The notes under the pieces are model-generated. The model was not told the origin of the DNA, did not search any database, and was given only the letters and a program-made list of their open reading frames with translations. Shown here piece after piece: positions 1-9,837 of a stretch of DNA of 64,000 bases. The first letter of the stretch is position 1; each line of letters starts with the position of its first letter. Source of the DNA: Picochlorum sp. 'celeri' (lineage: Eukaryota > Chlorophyta > Trebouxiophyceae). The translations under genes were made by a program, and so were the position numbers. The DNA lies in assembly GCA_010909725.1 (NCBI GenBank), contig JAACMV010000001.1, positions 965,533-1,029,532 of the forward strand. The letters are read 5' to 3'.

Positions 1-1
1 A

Positions 2-829
2 GAAGGACCAGTCCTTTCATCCTATGAAATTGTGGAAGAGTTCGACAGGGACAGGACAGTGTACACGCAGGGTATTGAAATCTACAAAAGATGCGACGAT
101 TGCGAATACAGTGACTTTTCGAGTGCCGGTATTTATGGAGCTTCAAGAGTTGCCGAATTCAACCTTGAGTCTGGAGAGATGATTCGGTCGAGAGACCTTC
201 CTGCTGATGAATTCGCGGAGGGATTGACCGTGTTGGACGGCAAGCTGTATCAATTAATTTGGAAATCCAATAAAACGTACGTCTACGATGTTGACGATTT
301 GGGCAGAAGAGAGGTGAAGGAACATACCCAGGATGATGGGTGGGGACTCACAGATGATGGGACCAATTTGATTCTCAGTGATTCCAGCAATGTGCTCTCA
401 TTCATCGATCCCAGTGACTTTTCGCTCGTGAAGCAGATCCCTGTGACATTCGAAGGAACAGATGTCGTATGGATCAATGAGTTGGAGTGGGTGGATGGTT
501 TGATTTATGGCAACGTCTACCAAAGGAGCTGCATAGCAAAGATTGACCCGTCGAACGGAAAGGTTATTGGATGGATAGATGCTCGGGGATTAAAGGACAA
601 GGTCGACGAGGACCATGATGCGTCGGAAGAGTCAGATCCAAGACCTGACGTGTTGAATGGCATTGCTATCAAGCCTCGTGATGCATCACGATTGTATTTG
701 ACTGGCAAATACTGGCCAAAGATATTCGCGGTCGAAGAGAAACCCCTGAATGATGGGAAGCCGATGAGTCAAGAAAAGATTGACGAGATCAAGGACATCT
801 GCATGGTTGCTGTGGATGCCAGACTGTAA
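2..829 (+). CDS. Glutaminyl-peptide cyclotransferase, plant type (5' end outside window)
   Basis: Converts N-terminal glutamine of proteins or peptides to pyroglutamate. The family (glutamine cyclotransferase, beta-propeller) normally acts in the secretory pathway. The frame is open from base 2 to the stop at 827-829 with no start, so the N-terminus and any signal peptide lie upstream of the window. Family features are the segment around YTQGIEIY near the visible start, EFAEGLTVLDGKLYQLIW, GWGLTDDG, the ELEWVDGLIYGNVY block, and a C-terminal NGIA..P....YLTGKYWPK motif that closes the propeller. About 275 residues are visible. Family assignment is secure; substrate is not known from sequence. 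Confidence 0.88.
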   Translation, partial: EGPVLSSYEIVEEFDRDRTVYTQGIEIYKRCDDCEYSDFSSAGIYGASRVAEFNLESGEMIRSRDLPADEFAEGLTVLDGKLYQLIWKSNKTYVYDVDDLGRREVKEHTQDDGWGLTDDGTNLILSDSSNVLSFIDPSDFSLVKQIPVTFEGTDVVWINELEWVDGLIYGNVYQRSCIAKIDPSNGKVIGWIDARGLKDKVDEDHDASEESDPRPDVLNGIAIKPRDASRLYLTGKYWPKIFAVEEKPLNDGKPMSQEKIDEIKDICMVAVDARL

Positions 830-1027
830 TGTTCCGCAGCAGTATAATGCCAAAGTAATGGAGTGTCGTTGCGGTGGTTCTCCATTGTGTCACAATCGTG
901 AGATTACTATTTATATCTATTTCATCCTCTATGTAATACCAATAACAGTAGTACTTGATCTAGGTAGGCACAGATCTGCTCACAATGGCCATGAGCTCAC
1001 CTTTTTAATATGAGTTGAGATTTCAAG

Positions 1028-1062
1028 GAGATACAACTGAGGGTCGACTCACATTGTATCTC
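1028..1062. repeat. Inverted repeat, 9-bp arms
   Basis: GAGATACAA at 1028-1036 is complemented exactly by TTGTATCTC at 1054-1062. The 17-nt interval contains a further GAG/CTC pair around a GTCGAC core. It could fold as a hairpin about 200 nt after the cyclotransferase stop. Function unknown. Confidence 0.6.
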
Positions 1063-1266
1063 GGTCCTGGGTCAAATGTGCCGCACACGGTGCCGAATTC
1101 GCGAAACGACCAATTCAGGGTGCACACTACCCTCGACGCCTACACCAATATTTAATTTACTATAGCAATACAAATTCGTTGGATTGGGTGCACAATCGGT
1201 ACCCGAGAGTGGCGCTAGAGGCTGAAAAGCGAGAGGAAATCAGCCAGCAATCAACAAACTTTTGGA

Positions 1267-1290
1267 GCGCGAAAAGGGAGACTTTTGCGC
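1267..1290. promoter_or_regulatory. Inverted E2F-like sites upstream of the next gene
   Basis: GCGCGAAA at 1267-1274 (reverse complement TTTCGCGC) fits the E2F/DP consensus TTTSSCGC. CTTTTGCGC at 1282-1290 is a near match in the opposite orientation. The pair lies 60-85 bases upstream of the ATG at 1352, a usual distance for E2F control of S-phase genes. Inferred from motif only. Confidence 0.4.
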
Positions 1291-1351
1291 ACATTATCAT
1301 TTAATTTTGGAGCAGAGTTGTATATTTTATTAATTTGATCACACCAGCAGC

Positions 1352-2406
1352 ATGAGCAAGAATATCTACGCAGGACTGGGCTCGTCTCTCGGTGTTCCGC
1401 AGAGTGCCCTAGAATCCGTGACAAGCCTGGATCCAAAGGATTATATGTATCCATCTCTGGGTGGAAATTTTTCATTTGGCTCGAGTGAACAGTTGGCAAG
1501 CAAAGGAGCTCAGGAATCGATGCAGGTGTTCTCGTTGGAGTCGTCCCCGTATATGCGGGGTCGGGTCGCGGGGGCAGTTCCAGCGTATGCTGGTTTTTCC
1601 AGTCCATTTGGCGAAGGTATGTTGCACTGTACATGAGATTGGATAATTAATGGGGTGGATGGGTGAGCATTGCTGCAATGCTTTCCCTTGGCAGTTGTTC
1701 GCCGATGACATTCAGTCGGCGAACGCGCTTTGACTGGGCTTTGTTGAGCATGTTTGAGGGGGGAATTGGGCCATTTAATGATGCTATATTGCAATCTGAT
1801 ACTGTGGATGCACGACTGACATCGTTGGTTGCCATTGCTTTTGCAGTAGATCTGTCTGATGTGATGGGACACTTGGACCCAGAGGTTTTGAACTGTTTGA
1901 AGTTGAACGAGTATGATATTAAGGCTGTTTCTGAGAACGAGTCTGATAAAAGCACTCACACCGCCAATGCACGAGTCTCTCCTAGAAGAAACACGGCAAC
2001 AAGTGCTTGGAAGACCTTGAGTGTCCAGAAGGACGGAACCTTGGGAGTTGCCTCTGAGGAAGAGGACGAAGATCTCTTGGTATCCGCCGTAGGTGGATTC
2101 TACGAATTAGAGACTGAGATAATTCGTCAGAATTCTTCCAATGTGGAGAAATGCGATGGCCTTTCTTCAAAGGCTATGCAGAGTAGCAAGAGAGTGAGGA
2201 AGCCAAAGTTGGCATTGTCTCTTGATTATGAAGCTGCAGTAGCAAGCATCAATTCTGCTTTTGAGAGTGATAAAGCAGCTCACCAGCCTGCTTCGAAAAA
2301 GCTTCGCGTGAAAGCGTGCCCCACCAAGCCATCAGATTCCTGTGAATCTAGCCCATCCAATGTGAACATGTTGGGACTTGGTGACGCAAAGCCCATAACT
2401 CTCTAG
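1352..2406 (+). CDS. Unknown, probably nuclear protein (two exons)
   Basis: I do not recognise a family. The ATG at 1352 opens a Ser/Gly-rich N-terminal exon; the second exon runs to the stop at 2404-2406. The frames join if the intron is 1585-1694 (donor GTATGC, acceptor TTGGCAG), giving about 314 residues. A better-looking donor, GTATGT at 1617, puts exon 2 out of frame, so the junction needs transcript evidence. The middle is a hydrophobic, probably helical segment (WALLSMFEGG to VDLSDVMGHL), followed by an acidic run (EEEDEDLL) and basic patches (KRVRKPK, KKLRVK) that look like nuclear localisation signals. Two E2F-like sites upstream would suit a cell-cycle-regulated gene. Confidence 0.55.
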
Positions 2407-2840
2407 GGCGTTTTTCCATCTGCGTTGCGCAATTTTAATGAATCTTCTGAAAACATCAGCCTGAGATAACATATATTCAGACGGAGCTCGTTGGTACAGC
2501 TGGATTTGAGTTTTTCATGCAGGGATGTATGAGCCATAGCTCATGCATGCTTGGATGCATTTTGGTGGTTATCTTTTCTTCTTTCTCCTTTTCTTTCTTT
2601 TGGCAATGTCCTTGCCTTTGAAGATGAATGCTAGATACGTCAAGCAAGGTAACGTATTTGAACGTAGACAAGGAAATGAGTGCCTTTTCTCCATGGACAT
2701 GTTTACACGCCAGCAGGTGTGGTCGGCATGAGTCCACAACAACAACAACAACAGATTTTATATAGAGCAAAAAAATTAGTACACTTAATTTTGCAACGTT
2801 TTTTACCCTTTTGCGTGTAATAACAAATGTGAAACCAAGG
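2407..2840. other. Convergent 3' intergenic region
   Basis: 434 bases between two converging genes. It contains a 6-bp-stem, 4-nt-loop hairpin ATGAGC-CATA-GCTCAT at 2529-2544, a pyrimidine-rich stretch near 2575-2605 and an AAC microsatellite at about 2736-2754. The short ORFs here show no family features and I do not call them. Confidence 0.55.
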
Positions 2841-3554
2841 TCATGTCATCTTTTTGGCTCTGCTTCTGGTGATGCGGCCTACTACAGGTGATTGTCTACT
2901 CTTTTTCGCGGGTTTTGTTGTTTCCCTCTTCTTCTTTTCAATAACCTTTTCAACTACAGTGCGTTTTGCTTTCTTCTGTTTCTTCTGCTTTTTCTCCGTT
3001 GAGGCATCCACAGGCACTTCATCCTCATCTTCCAAAGGATCAAATGTGTACTCTATGCCTGCTTCTGCAATCCTCTGAGCCCTCTTTCGGTTCAATCGTG
3101 CCATTCTATCTGCTCTCTTCTTCTCCTCCTCCTCTGTTCTTTCCTTATTGTGGCGCTTCACCTCAATCTCCCTCCAAGGAATCCTTCGGAACACTCTATT
3201 CGCCCCTTTAAACAATTCTTCGTGGACATCTGCCTTTTTCATAACTTTCACCTCTAACTTTTGACCGAAAAAATGGTAGCCATTCATAGCGTCAGCCACA
3301 ATCTCGGCCACCTCTGTCGTGTGAAATTGCAGGAATGCATAGTGCTTGCTCTTCCCAGTCTTTTTATTCCTCGAAAGTCTAATCTTGGCCACATGTCCGA
3401 ATTGAGAGAAATAATCTTTCATCTGCTTTTCATAAAAGCCATGAGGAATGTGTCCTACGTACACAACGTTGCTCAATTCGTCGTCTGCATGGTCCGCCTT
3501 TGCTACAGCCTTTTTCCCCTTGGCCCCACGCTTTGTTTTCGTATCAGCTGACAT
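2841..3554 (-). CDS. Nucleolar RRM protein, NIFK/Nop15 family
   Basis: A nucleolar RNA-binding protein of the NIFK (MKI67-interacting)/yeast Nop15 type, needed for 60S ribosomal subunit maturation. A single exon encodes 237 residues from the ATG at 3554. The RRM covers roughly residues 29-108, with RNP2 VVYVGHI and RNP1 KHYAFLQF. The distinctive family segment follows: FFGQKLEVK, then a basic helix with WREIEVKRHNKE and RLNRKRAQRIAEAGIEYTFDPL. The C-terminus is rich in Lys/Arg, a nucleolar-type tail. The 3' end converges on the unknown gene at 1352-2406. Confidence 0.85.
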   Translation of the reverse strand: MSADTKTKRGAKGKKAVAKADHADDELSNVVYVGHIPHGFYEKQMKDYFSQFGHVAKIRLSRNKKTGKSKHYAFLQFHTTEVAEIVADAMNGYHFFGQKLEVKVMKKADVHEELFKGANRVFRRIPWREIEVKRHNKERTEEEEKKRADRMARLNRKRAQRIAEAGIEYTFDPLEDEDEVPVDASTEKKQKKQKKAKRTVVEKVIEKKKRETTKPAKKSRQSPVVGRITRSRAKKMT

Positions 3555-3627
3555 CTATGAAAATATGTATTATTATGAAAATAAAATTAATGGATGCATG
3601 CATGCATCACGGAGCAGTACGCCATTC

Positions 3628-5601
3628 TCATCTTTTTCCGTAATTGATGAAGCGAAGCGCACAAGAGCCAAGCAGGAAGAACACCACGATGAAGATGGAC
3701 TCGTATCCCAGGTAACCCCACGCGTTCAATGTGGAGTCCAAGTTGAAGTACTCCAGGATGGGAATATTGAACGGTGCGATCACATCCTCCACTGTGAATT
3801 GATTTGTCATCAATGCTGCCCAAGAGTAGTGAAGGTGGTTGATGTACACCAACCATTTCCAGTATGCTGGAATGTCTTGCCAGCGAATCAACAAGCCCAC
3901 GAAAAAGAGTAAAATGATATTGATCCCAGCACACATGATAATTGCGTACTCGGTATTTGGTGCGACCGCTGCGAAGCCATAGGCCATGACAATGCCAACC
4001 AGAGTTGTGACAAAGTAAACCAACCAGAACAATGCCCATGACCCTGTCAAGGAGAGGGCAAACCACACTGCGCATGCTAATGCAGCAGATGTCAGGAATG
4101 CTAACAAACCTTCTTCAAAGACTTTTGCAAAGAGATATGAGCCAGAGTTGTAATACCCTGATTTCTTCTCTCGATCAAACAGATTCCGCTCATGATAGAT
4201 GGAAGGGATTACGCTGACGCTACCAAACGCAGGCAAGATGCCCCACATGAAGAGCGCTGTCGTGATGGACATGGGTCTTGCCAGCTCGGTTTGATAATCT
4301 GCATCCTCTGGCAATTCTTTCCCCACCCCCCAATACAAAGTCAGTATAAAAATGGCAAATATCGCCTTTTCAAAGACTCGTGGTATGACAAAGTTAGCCA
4401 TGCGATAGTTTGCCTTCATCCTATGTCGAATGATACAGAGTGTGCTGAAGAGCCCAGTCCGTTTGAACCAAGAAGGAGAATGCATGTGCATCATGCTGCC
4501 CAAACCTTCAACTGCTCCATCCTCCTGTTTCGTTTTCAGGTACGCTACGGTGTCGCTATGCAAGTGGCTCTTCTCATAATATCTAGCCAACTCCTCTGAG
4601 CGATGCAAACGGGACGTCTGGACCACAATCGCTGTCAGCCAGTCTGCAGGACTGGAATCCCGAGGCCCATCAAACCCAAATGATTTGAAAAACTCAATGG
4701 CAGCGCGTGCATCCCCCAAGTACACTGTTTTTCCATCTAAAAGAATCATCAAAGTATCAAATAGTGCAAAAATGGACGAATTAGGAGCGTGAATCGTAGA
4801 AATTGTTGTCAAGCCCCGAGATGCCAAGGATTTTACCAGGGATATGATTTCATATGCAGTGAAAGAATCCAGCCCGCTCGTCGGTTCATCCATAAAAAGC
4901 ACGCTTGGATTCCCCAAGAGACTTATCCCGATTGCCACTCGCTTGCGCTGTCCACCGCTTATACCTCGCTGAAAGGATGACCCTACCATTGTGTCCCTGC
5001 ATCCGCTCAAGGCAAGATCTTCCAACACCCGCTCAACAGCCTCGTTTCTATCTCTCTTCCCAGTAAATTTACCCATAACAAGATCATAATTATATAGCAA
5101 TGTCTCTTTCACCGTCATATTGACTATCAGAGCGTCATCTTGCTGCACGTATGCCACATGATACTTCAAAAAAGACTCCTTTGGCTTTTCCCCATTATAC
5201 AACACAATGCCCCTTCTCCTCCCAGTATTCTTTCTTTTTGTAATGACATCGACAAGCGTCGTCTTACCCGATCCCGAGGGACCCATCAGGGCTGTGAGAG
5301 ATCCTGATCTCATGTACCCAGAAATATCTGACAATATGGTTTTCGATTTTTTCCCTCGTCCAACTTCTACTGTGATGCCTTCAAATGCAATATCGACTCC
5401 CGCATACTGATGGCGGTCACCCAATCGGCTCTTCAAACGTCCCGTATTGGAACTCAAGTCATTGAGCTCTTCAACCAGCGATTTCTTCTCGAAAGATTGG
5501 TCAGTATCGTCTGAGGAGTGTGAGTTCTTGGCATTCACAGAGTGCCCGTGCTCCATGTCCTCCATGAAAGCAGTAGCACGGTCCCGTCGACCCATATTCA
5601 T
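3628..5601 (-). CDS. ABCG-type half-size ABC transporter
   Basis: Half transporter with the reverse NBD-TMD order of the WHITE/ABCG subfamily, 657 residues, single exon, ATG at 5601. The ATPase domain shows Walker A GPSGSGKTT (107-115), signature ISGGQRKR (214-221) and Walker B VLFMDEP (234-240) followed by TSGLD. The C-terminal half has about six membrane segments, starting near FVIPRVFEKAIFAIFILTLYWG. It must dimerise to function. In plants, members export cuticular wax, sterols and other lipids. Its neighbour on the same strand 331 bp upstream is a ketoacyl-CoA-synthase-like gene, which hints at a lipid substrate; that is inference from context. Confidence 0.92.
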   Translation of the reverse strand: MNMGRRDRATAFMEDMEHGHSVNAKNSHSSDDTDQSFEKKSLVEELNDLSSNTGRLKSRLGDRHQYAGVDIAFEGITVEVGRGKKSKTILSDISGYMRSGSLTALMGPSGSGKTTLVDVITKRKNTGRRRGIVLYNGEKPKESFLKYHVAYVQQDDALIVNMTVKETLLYNYDLVMGKFTGKRDRNEAVERVLEDLALSGCRDTMVGSSFQRGISGGQRKRVAIGISLLGNPSVLFMDEPTSGLDSFTAYEIISLVKSLASRGLTTISTIHAPNSSIFALFDTLMILLDGKTVYLGDARAAIEFFKSFGFDGPRDSSPADWLTAIVVQTSRLHRSEELARYYEKSHLHSDTVAYLKTKQEDGAVEGLGSMMHMHSPSWFKRTGLFSTLCIIRHRMKANYRMANFVIPRVFEKAIFAIFILTLYWGVGKELPEDADYQTELARPMSITTALFMWGILPAFGSVSVIPSIYHERNLFDREKKSGYYNSGSYLFAKVFEEGLLAFLTSAALACAVWFALSLTGSWALFWLVYFVTTLVGIVMAYGFAAVAPNTEYAIIMCAGINIILLFFVGLLIRWQDIPAYWKWLVYINHLHYSWAALMTNQFTVEDVIAPFNIPILEYFNLDSTLNAWGYLGYESIFIVVFFLLGSCALRFINYGKR

Positions 5602-5932
5602 CGAAATAATACGTAATTAGATGCCAAAAGCTTCCACGGCTTGCTGGAAAATCTATATTTCTTGGAACGTAGCACCCGTGCGTCCACGGTCAAACACGCG
5701 AGCAGGGTGGTTGGTGCTGAAGCACTCGTTATGTGGAAAGAATAAGCAGGGATTCTGTTATAGCAGTGGCATATGTCCATAGCATGTATTGTCGGCGGAT
5801 TGATGCATGGTTGGCCGTAGGCTTGTCGGAAGGTTCATGCGGGTTTGATCCATCCGAGAATACGGGATCAGAATGAAGATGCATGGGAGTCCCATGATGG
5901 GACGATATTGTCTCATTTTTGCTTTACATCTA
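5602..5932. other. Intergenic region upstream of the ABCG gene
   Basis: 331 bases between two same-strand genes. A 7-bp-arm dyad, CATGGGA-G-TCCCATG, lies at 5882-5896 in the 3' flank of the KCS-like gene. No ORF with family features was seen. Confidence 0.5.
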
Positions 5933-7375
5933 CTATCTCTCGGAATTCATGACGAACTCGTGATATTGTGGTTCCATCTCTGCCAAAGCTTCCTTGAATC
6001 TGGACATATCAGCCTCAAAGACTCCATGGATGTATGGGTAGAATTGTGGGTTTTGAGACTCCTGCCGAAGTTTTGCAGCAGTTGAAGATGAACGTTTGAG
6101 GGATCGAATCTTTTTGCCCTGAAGATATGCATCAAATTCCATCTCGATCTTCTTCTTGGTCTCTGTATCGTTGATAATATCAGACCATGTCTGTGCCATT
6201 GGTGTGTGATTGTTCTTCATTGATTGCAATACCAAAGAGTTGACATAAAGTCGACCACTGATGCCAATCATGAGGACAGATTCTCCCTTTTGTATGCCCT
6301 TGGAGGACTCTCTGTGATTCAGGGCATACCATATACCGCTTGGCCCTGTGTTTCCAAAGCGCCAAAAGGCAGCTTTGGAGCTCTCCTGCTGATTTTTGGC
6401 ATTGGCGAGGCCTATGCTCTCATATCCCACGGTGATGAGATCTGGATGACTCGGCTGCAAAATTATGTGATCTACATTAAGAGGGTCGGCGTTACGAATA
6501 GGCTCCTTTGAGCTCTTCAGAATGCGCTTCACGAGATTCTGTGACCTAGCTGCAGCTCTCTCATCCAAGCTACCTGATAATTGAGAGATCTGTTGCTCTA
6601 ACAGCTGTTTCAGCTTCTGGCCGTATGATTCAGGATTATTGTTCCAACGGAATCCAACTTTTTTCGATGAGTCCAGCATAAATTCTTCAAATCTTTGATC
6701 TGGATCCACCGATGGGTGCAGGCCACCTGTGGCAACAATTTTGTACTTTGCACATGCCTTGTCACTTTTGTGCGTCGTCAGTAATATCATGCTGCATCCA
6801 AGCCTATATGTCACATCGGACTCCAAAAAGCGGTCATCATTTCCAGAGTACAGGAGGCAGGATAAATTCTCTGCCACAACAACCAGCGCATATCCAGGTT
6901 CTTTTTTTTCTTTGATCAACTTTGCTCCAAGGCTCACGGCGCTTGCCCCGAGTGAATCACCTGTTCCAGACATGTTGAATGCAGTAACATCAGACCTGCA
7001 TCCTAAAGTATTGCAGAGCCTAGCAGATTGCGGAGGGACGCTTGCAAACACAGAGCAGGCGGTGACAACCACATCCAAATCCGATCCTCTCAAATTGTGA
7101 TTGGCAAGAAATGGAACCACTGCGCTTTCGAAAACCTCTCCCATCTCGTCCTTTGATTTCTCAATGCTCAATCGAAGAGGGTACTCCTGAAATGCAGGAG
7201 GCCAGTAGGTCATATCGGACAAGGGCATGTGCTCCAGTCGATTCGTGACCTTTTCCAACTCTGGCTCGTTGAAAATCGTTGAAAATATGCTTGCTGACTC
7301 CTGTAGCGTTACGCTCCACTCCCTTGGAGGCTTATAACAAGCGTGATCCAGTACGTATACAGCTTGTGTCTTCAT
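5933..7375 (-). CDS. 3-ketoacyl-CoA synthase-like protein lacking catalytic Cys and His
   Basis: 480 residues in one exon, starting at the ATG at 7375; the frame opens a little further upstream but only with GTG. It aligns along its length with FAE1/KCS condensing enzymes: DHACYKPP at residues 10-17, YALVVVAENLSC, SGNDDRFL, and WRFGNTGPSGIWYALNHRE. The active-site loop that reads GMGCS in active KCS is GTGDS here (Asp140). At the position of the catalytic His in the HAGG motif the sequence is ILQPSHP, giving Gln307. The third residue, Asn342 in FGNT, is kept. The N-terminal membrane helices of plant KCS are absent. The frame is intact, so this looks like a maintained non-catalytic paralogue. 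It is divergent from the intact KCS at 7975-9729. Confidence 0.85.
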   Translation of the reverse strand: MKTQAVYVLDHACYKPPREWSVTLQESASIFSTIFNEPELEKVTNRLEHMPLSDMTYWPPAFQEYPLRLSIEKSKDEMGEVFESAVVPFLANHNLRGSDLDVVVTACSVFASVPPQSARLCNTLGCRSDVTAFNMSGTGDSLGASAVSLGAKLIKEKKEPGYALVVVAENLSCLLYSGNDDRFLESDVTYRLGCSMILLTTHKSDKACAKYKIVATGGLHPSVDPDQRFEEFMLDSSKKVGFRWNNNPESYGQKLKQLLEQQISQLSGSLDERAAARSQNLVKRILKSSKEPIRNADPLNVDHIILQPSHPDLITVGYESIGLANAKNQQESSKAAFWRFGNTGPSGIWYALNHRESSKGIQKGESVLMIGISGRLYVNSLVLQSMKNNHTPMAQTWSDIINDTETKKKIEMEFDAYLQGKKIRSLKRSSSTAAKLRQESQNPQFYPYIHGVFEADMSRFKEALAEMEPQYHEFVMNSER

Positions 7376-7974
7376 TGTTAAGATCAGCACTTATCCCAGT
7401 ATCTTGTTGTCCGTTTGTCCAAAATTCCTTTCCAATAATTACAATCTGTACAACTACTTGCAAACCGTGCCCCAGAATTGCATCCAATCACCTCTAGTAA
7501 AAGGGTTGCGGCCGGAAGCTGCCTCAAACCACCAACATTTGATTGCCTAGGTTTGGTCCATCCCATTTATGTGGCCCAAGACTGCAATGATAATCCTGCA
7601 GTGCGTGGCTTTGTACACGCACCATCGATTCACGCCCCTCCTTCGCCGCATCCTGTAGAATCCACGTCTACACAACATTCGATGTGACATATAGCTCTTG
7701 TGCTGAGATGCCATACAAACACCTCACAGAGAGGCAACTTGTAAGTGCCCTCTCTCAGCAGGAACCTTCCCCAAAGCCCCAATTCCTCAATGCCATGGCC
7801 AGGGATTTTAGCCAATATATCTGAGGCCGATCCCCTCATCAATGTATTATTTGCCAATTGTTTGCGTATTCGAGAATTATTTGCAGCCCTGGACTGCTGT
7901 GACGTACTCTAATACACGTGCTAGAAACACGGACAGAAATCGACGGCTTCTACGAATTGCCTCATCAAGACGCG
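7376..7974. promoter_or_regulatory. Bidirectional promoter region between the two KCS genes
   Basis: 599 bases separate the start codons of the catalytically dead and intact KCS genes, which are transcribed outward. Any promoter elements must be shared or adjacent, consistent with co-expression. No TATA box or strong palindrome was recognised. ORFs in this stretch show no family features. Confidence 0.5.
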
Positions 7975-9729
7975 ATGGCTGCTCAAAAGAAACTTCAGGA
8001 CGTATATTTGGTCGACTACAGTGTATCAGCTCCAAAGAAAGAGGAAATGTGGTCCGTACAGGAGGCATTCAGCTACCTCCAAGTGGTGCGTGCACGAGAG
8101 GCCCCGGGGACCTACACGAGCGGGTGTCGCGGGGTCAAATCTATTGCCCGAAGGCCGATGCACAATCGACTGACGCTCCATCGTCCATAACACATGATTC
8201 GCGTGCCTGCAGGGTGTAGCTGAAAAGGATGCATCATTCATGGCAAACTTGATGGAAAAGTCAATGTTGAACAGAATGTCTTGGTTTCCACCCAGAATCG
8301 AAGGTATGTGGTTCCTGAGGACCGAGCACGTGTCCCACTCTCAAGATCTGCATGGCATGACGGTGCATTGTATGACGGAATGTTTTTGACTTGTCCAGAT
8401 GTTGCCTTCATCATGACAGATGAATACAAAGATTTCAATATGAACTTAGAGGTGGCTGAGAACGAAGCTGCGGTGGTATGCAAGAGGGCCTTGGATGAAA
8501 TATTTGCCAAGACAGGTGTCGCTGCCAATGAGATTGACATGATCATCTCCTTCTGCACTCAGTACAACTACCAGGACGTGATCAGGGACATGTACCCTTT
8601 ACGTGACGACTGCGATGTCATTCACTTTGGGGGCATGGGGTGCTCCACGGGAGTCGTTGGAATGGACTGTGCAAACAAGCTCCTGAGGGGGAGGGAGCGC
8701 CCTGGAACATGCGTTGTCATCACCCACGAGAATATCACGCGCGGATTTTATACGGGACTACAGAGAGACTCAATGGTTCCCAACGCAATATTTAGGGTCG
8801 GGGCATGTGCCATGATGTTCTCAACAGACCCAGCACTCCTGTCAAGAGCCAAGTACAAGGTGGAAAAGACGGTGAGGACGTACCAGACAGATGACGTCTC
8901 CTTCTGGTCCATGGGATATCGCCTGGACACTACCGACGTAGGAGGAATCTATCTTCCTAAGAAGGATGTGCTCGCGAAGATATCCCAGAAGGCCCTCAAC
9001 AAGACCCTCACTGCAGTTGGGAAATCTGTGCTACCTGTTCACGAAAAGATCAAGTTCGCTGCCAAGGTGACCAAGAACAAGCTGCTTCGCCGCAAGGCCA
9101 AGGTTGTACCCGACATGTTCTCTGGCGTGGACCACATGGCCATCCACCCCGGAGGCCCTGCCGTCATCGATGGTGTCTGCAAGGGTTTACAAGTGGACCC
9201 ATTGAAGACACAGGAGAATGCCATCAACGCGTATTATTACTACGGCAACACCTCCAGTCCAGGGGTGTTATACGCTATGGCACACACAGAGACAGTAAAG
9301 GGTGTGCGAAAGGGTGAAAAGATGCTCGCTCTTGGCCTTGGAGCTGGTTTTGAGTCCAACGCGGCTGTGTTGAAGGCTGTCAGGGACTTTGACGAGGTGC
9401 ATGAAGCATGGAAGCACGTCCTAGGGAGCGAGGATAGATCCCAAGAGGCCATCAAAGCCTTCCAAAAGTTCCTCAACCAGCAACCCATCCACTCCTTGGA
9501 CCGATCGATGGAGCAAACTCTGAGATCGCTCAAGGGTGTGGCTGAGAGATTGGGCAGGTGTCCATTCAATGTTGTGGCATATGACGCATCCTCCTCCTCC
9601 CAATCCGAGTCTCTCATCCACCCCGAAGACTCTGTATCATCATTGGAATCGATGGAAGTATCAGAAGAGAAGCATGCAAGACTGCCCACCCCAATGCGCG
9701 TCCTTGATGCTGGTGTCATTCCCGAATAG
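7975..9729 (+). CDS. 3-ketoacyl-CoA synthase, FAE1/KCS family (three exons)
   Basis: Condenses acyl-CoA with malonyl-CoA, the first step of fatty-acid elongation. Exons at 7975-8085, 8213-8303 and 8399-9729 join in frame through introns of 127 and 95 nt and give 510 residues. The joins restore family sequence: VYLVDYS near the N-terminus, FMANLMEKS in exon 2, and ENEAAVVCKRALDEIFAKTGV at the start of exon 3. All three catalytic residues are present: Cys149 in GGMGCSTG, His317 in AIHPGG and Asn350 in YGNTSS. Like its divergent neighbour it lacks the N-terminal transmembrane pair of plant KCS and has an extra C-terminal Ser/Glu-rich tail. Substrate chain length cannot be read from sequence. Confidence 0.88.
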
Positions 9730-9837
9730 ACAAGTCTTCTTCTTGTTGCGAAGTGACTATGTAGTCATTCTGATTATTGACATTAACACGTGTCGTGTGT
9801 AAATGTTCAACCAGACATTATTATCAATACAGTAACA

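Larger units (their letters stand above)
830..1351. other. Intergenic region with a hairpin and E2F-like promoter sites
   Basis: 522 bases between the cyclotransferase stop and the next start. No plausible ORF or RNA gene was seen. It holds an inverted repeat at 1028-1062 and an E2F-like pair at 1267-1290, listed separately, plus a small dyad ATTGTG-T-CACAAT around 884-896. Confidence 0.6.

Noticed and set aside
1617..1694. 78-nt intron with the better GTATGT donor in the gene at 1352
   Set aside because: It joins exon 2 in a frame that stops after four codons; the 1585 donor keeps the frame. Only cDNA can settle it.
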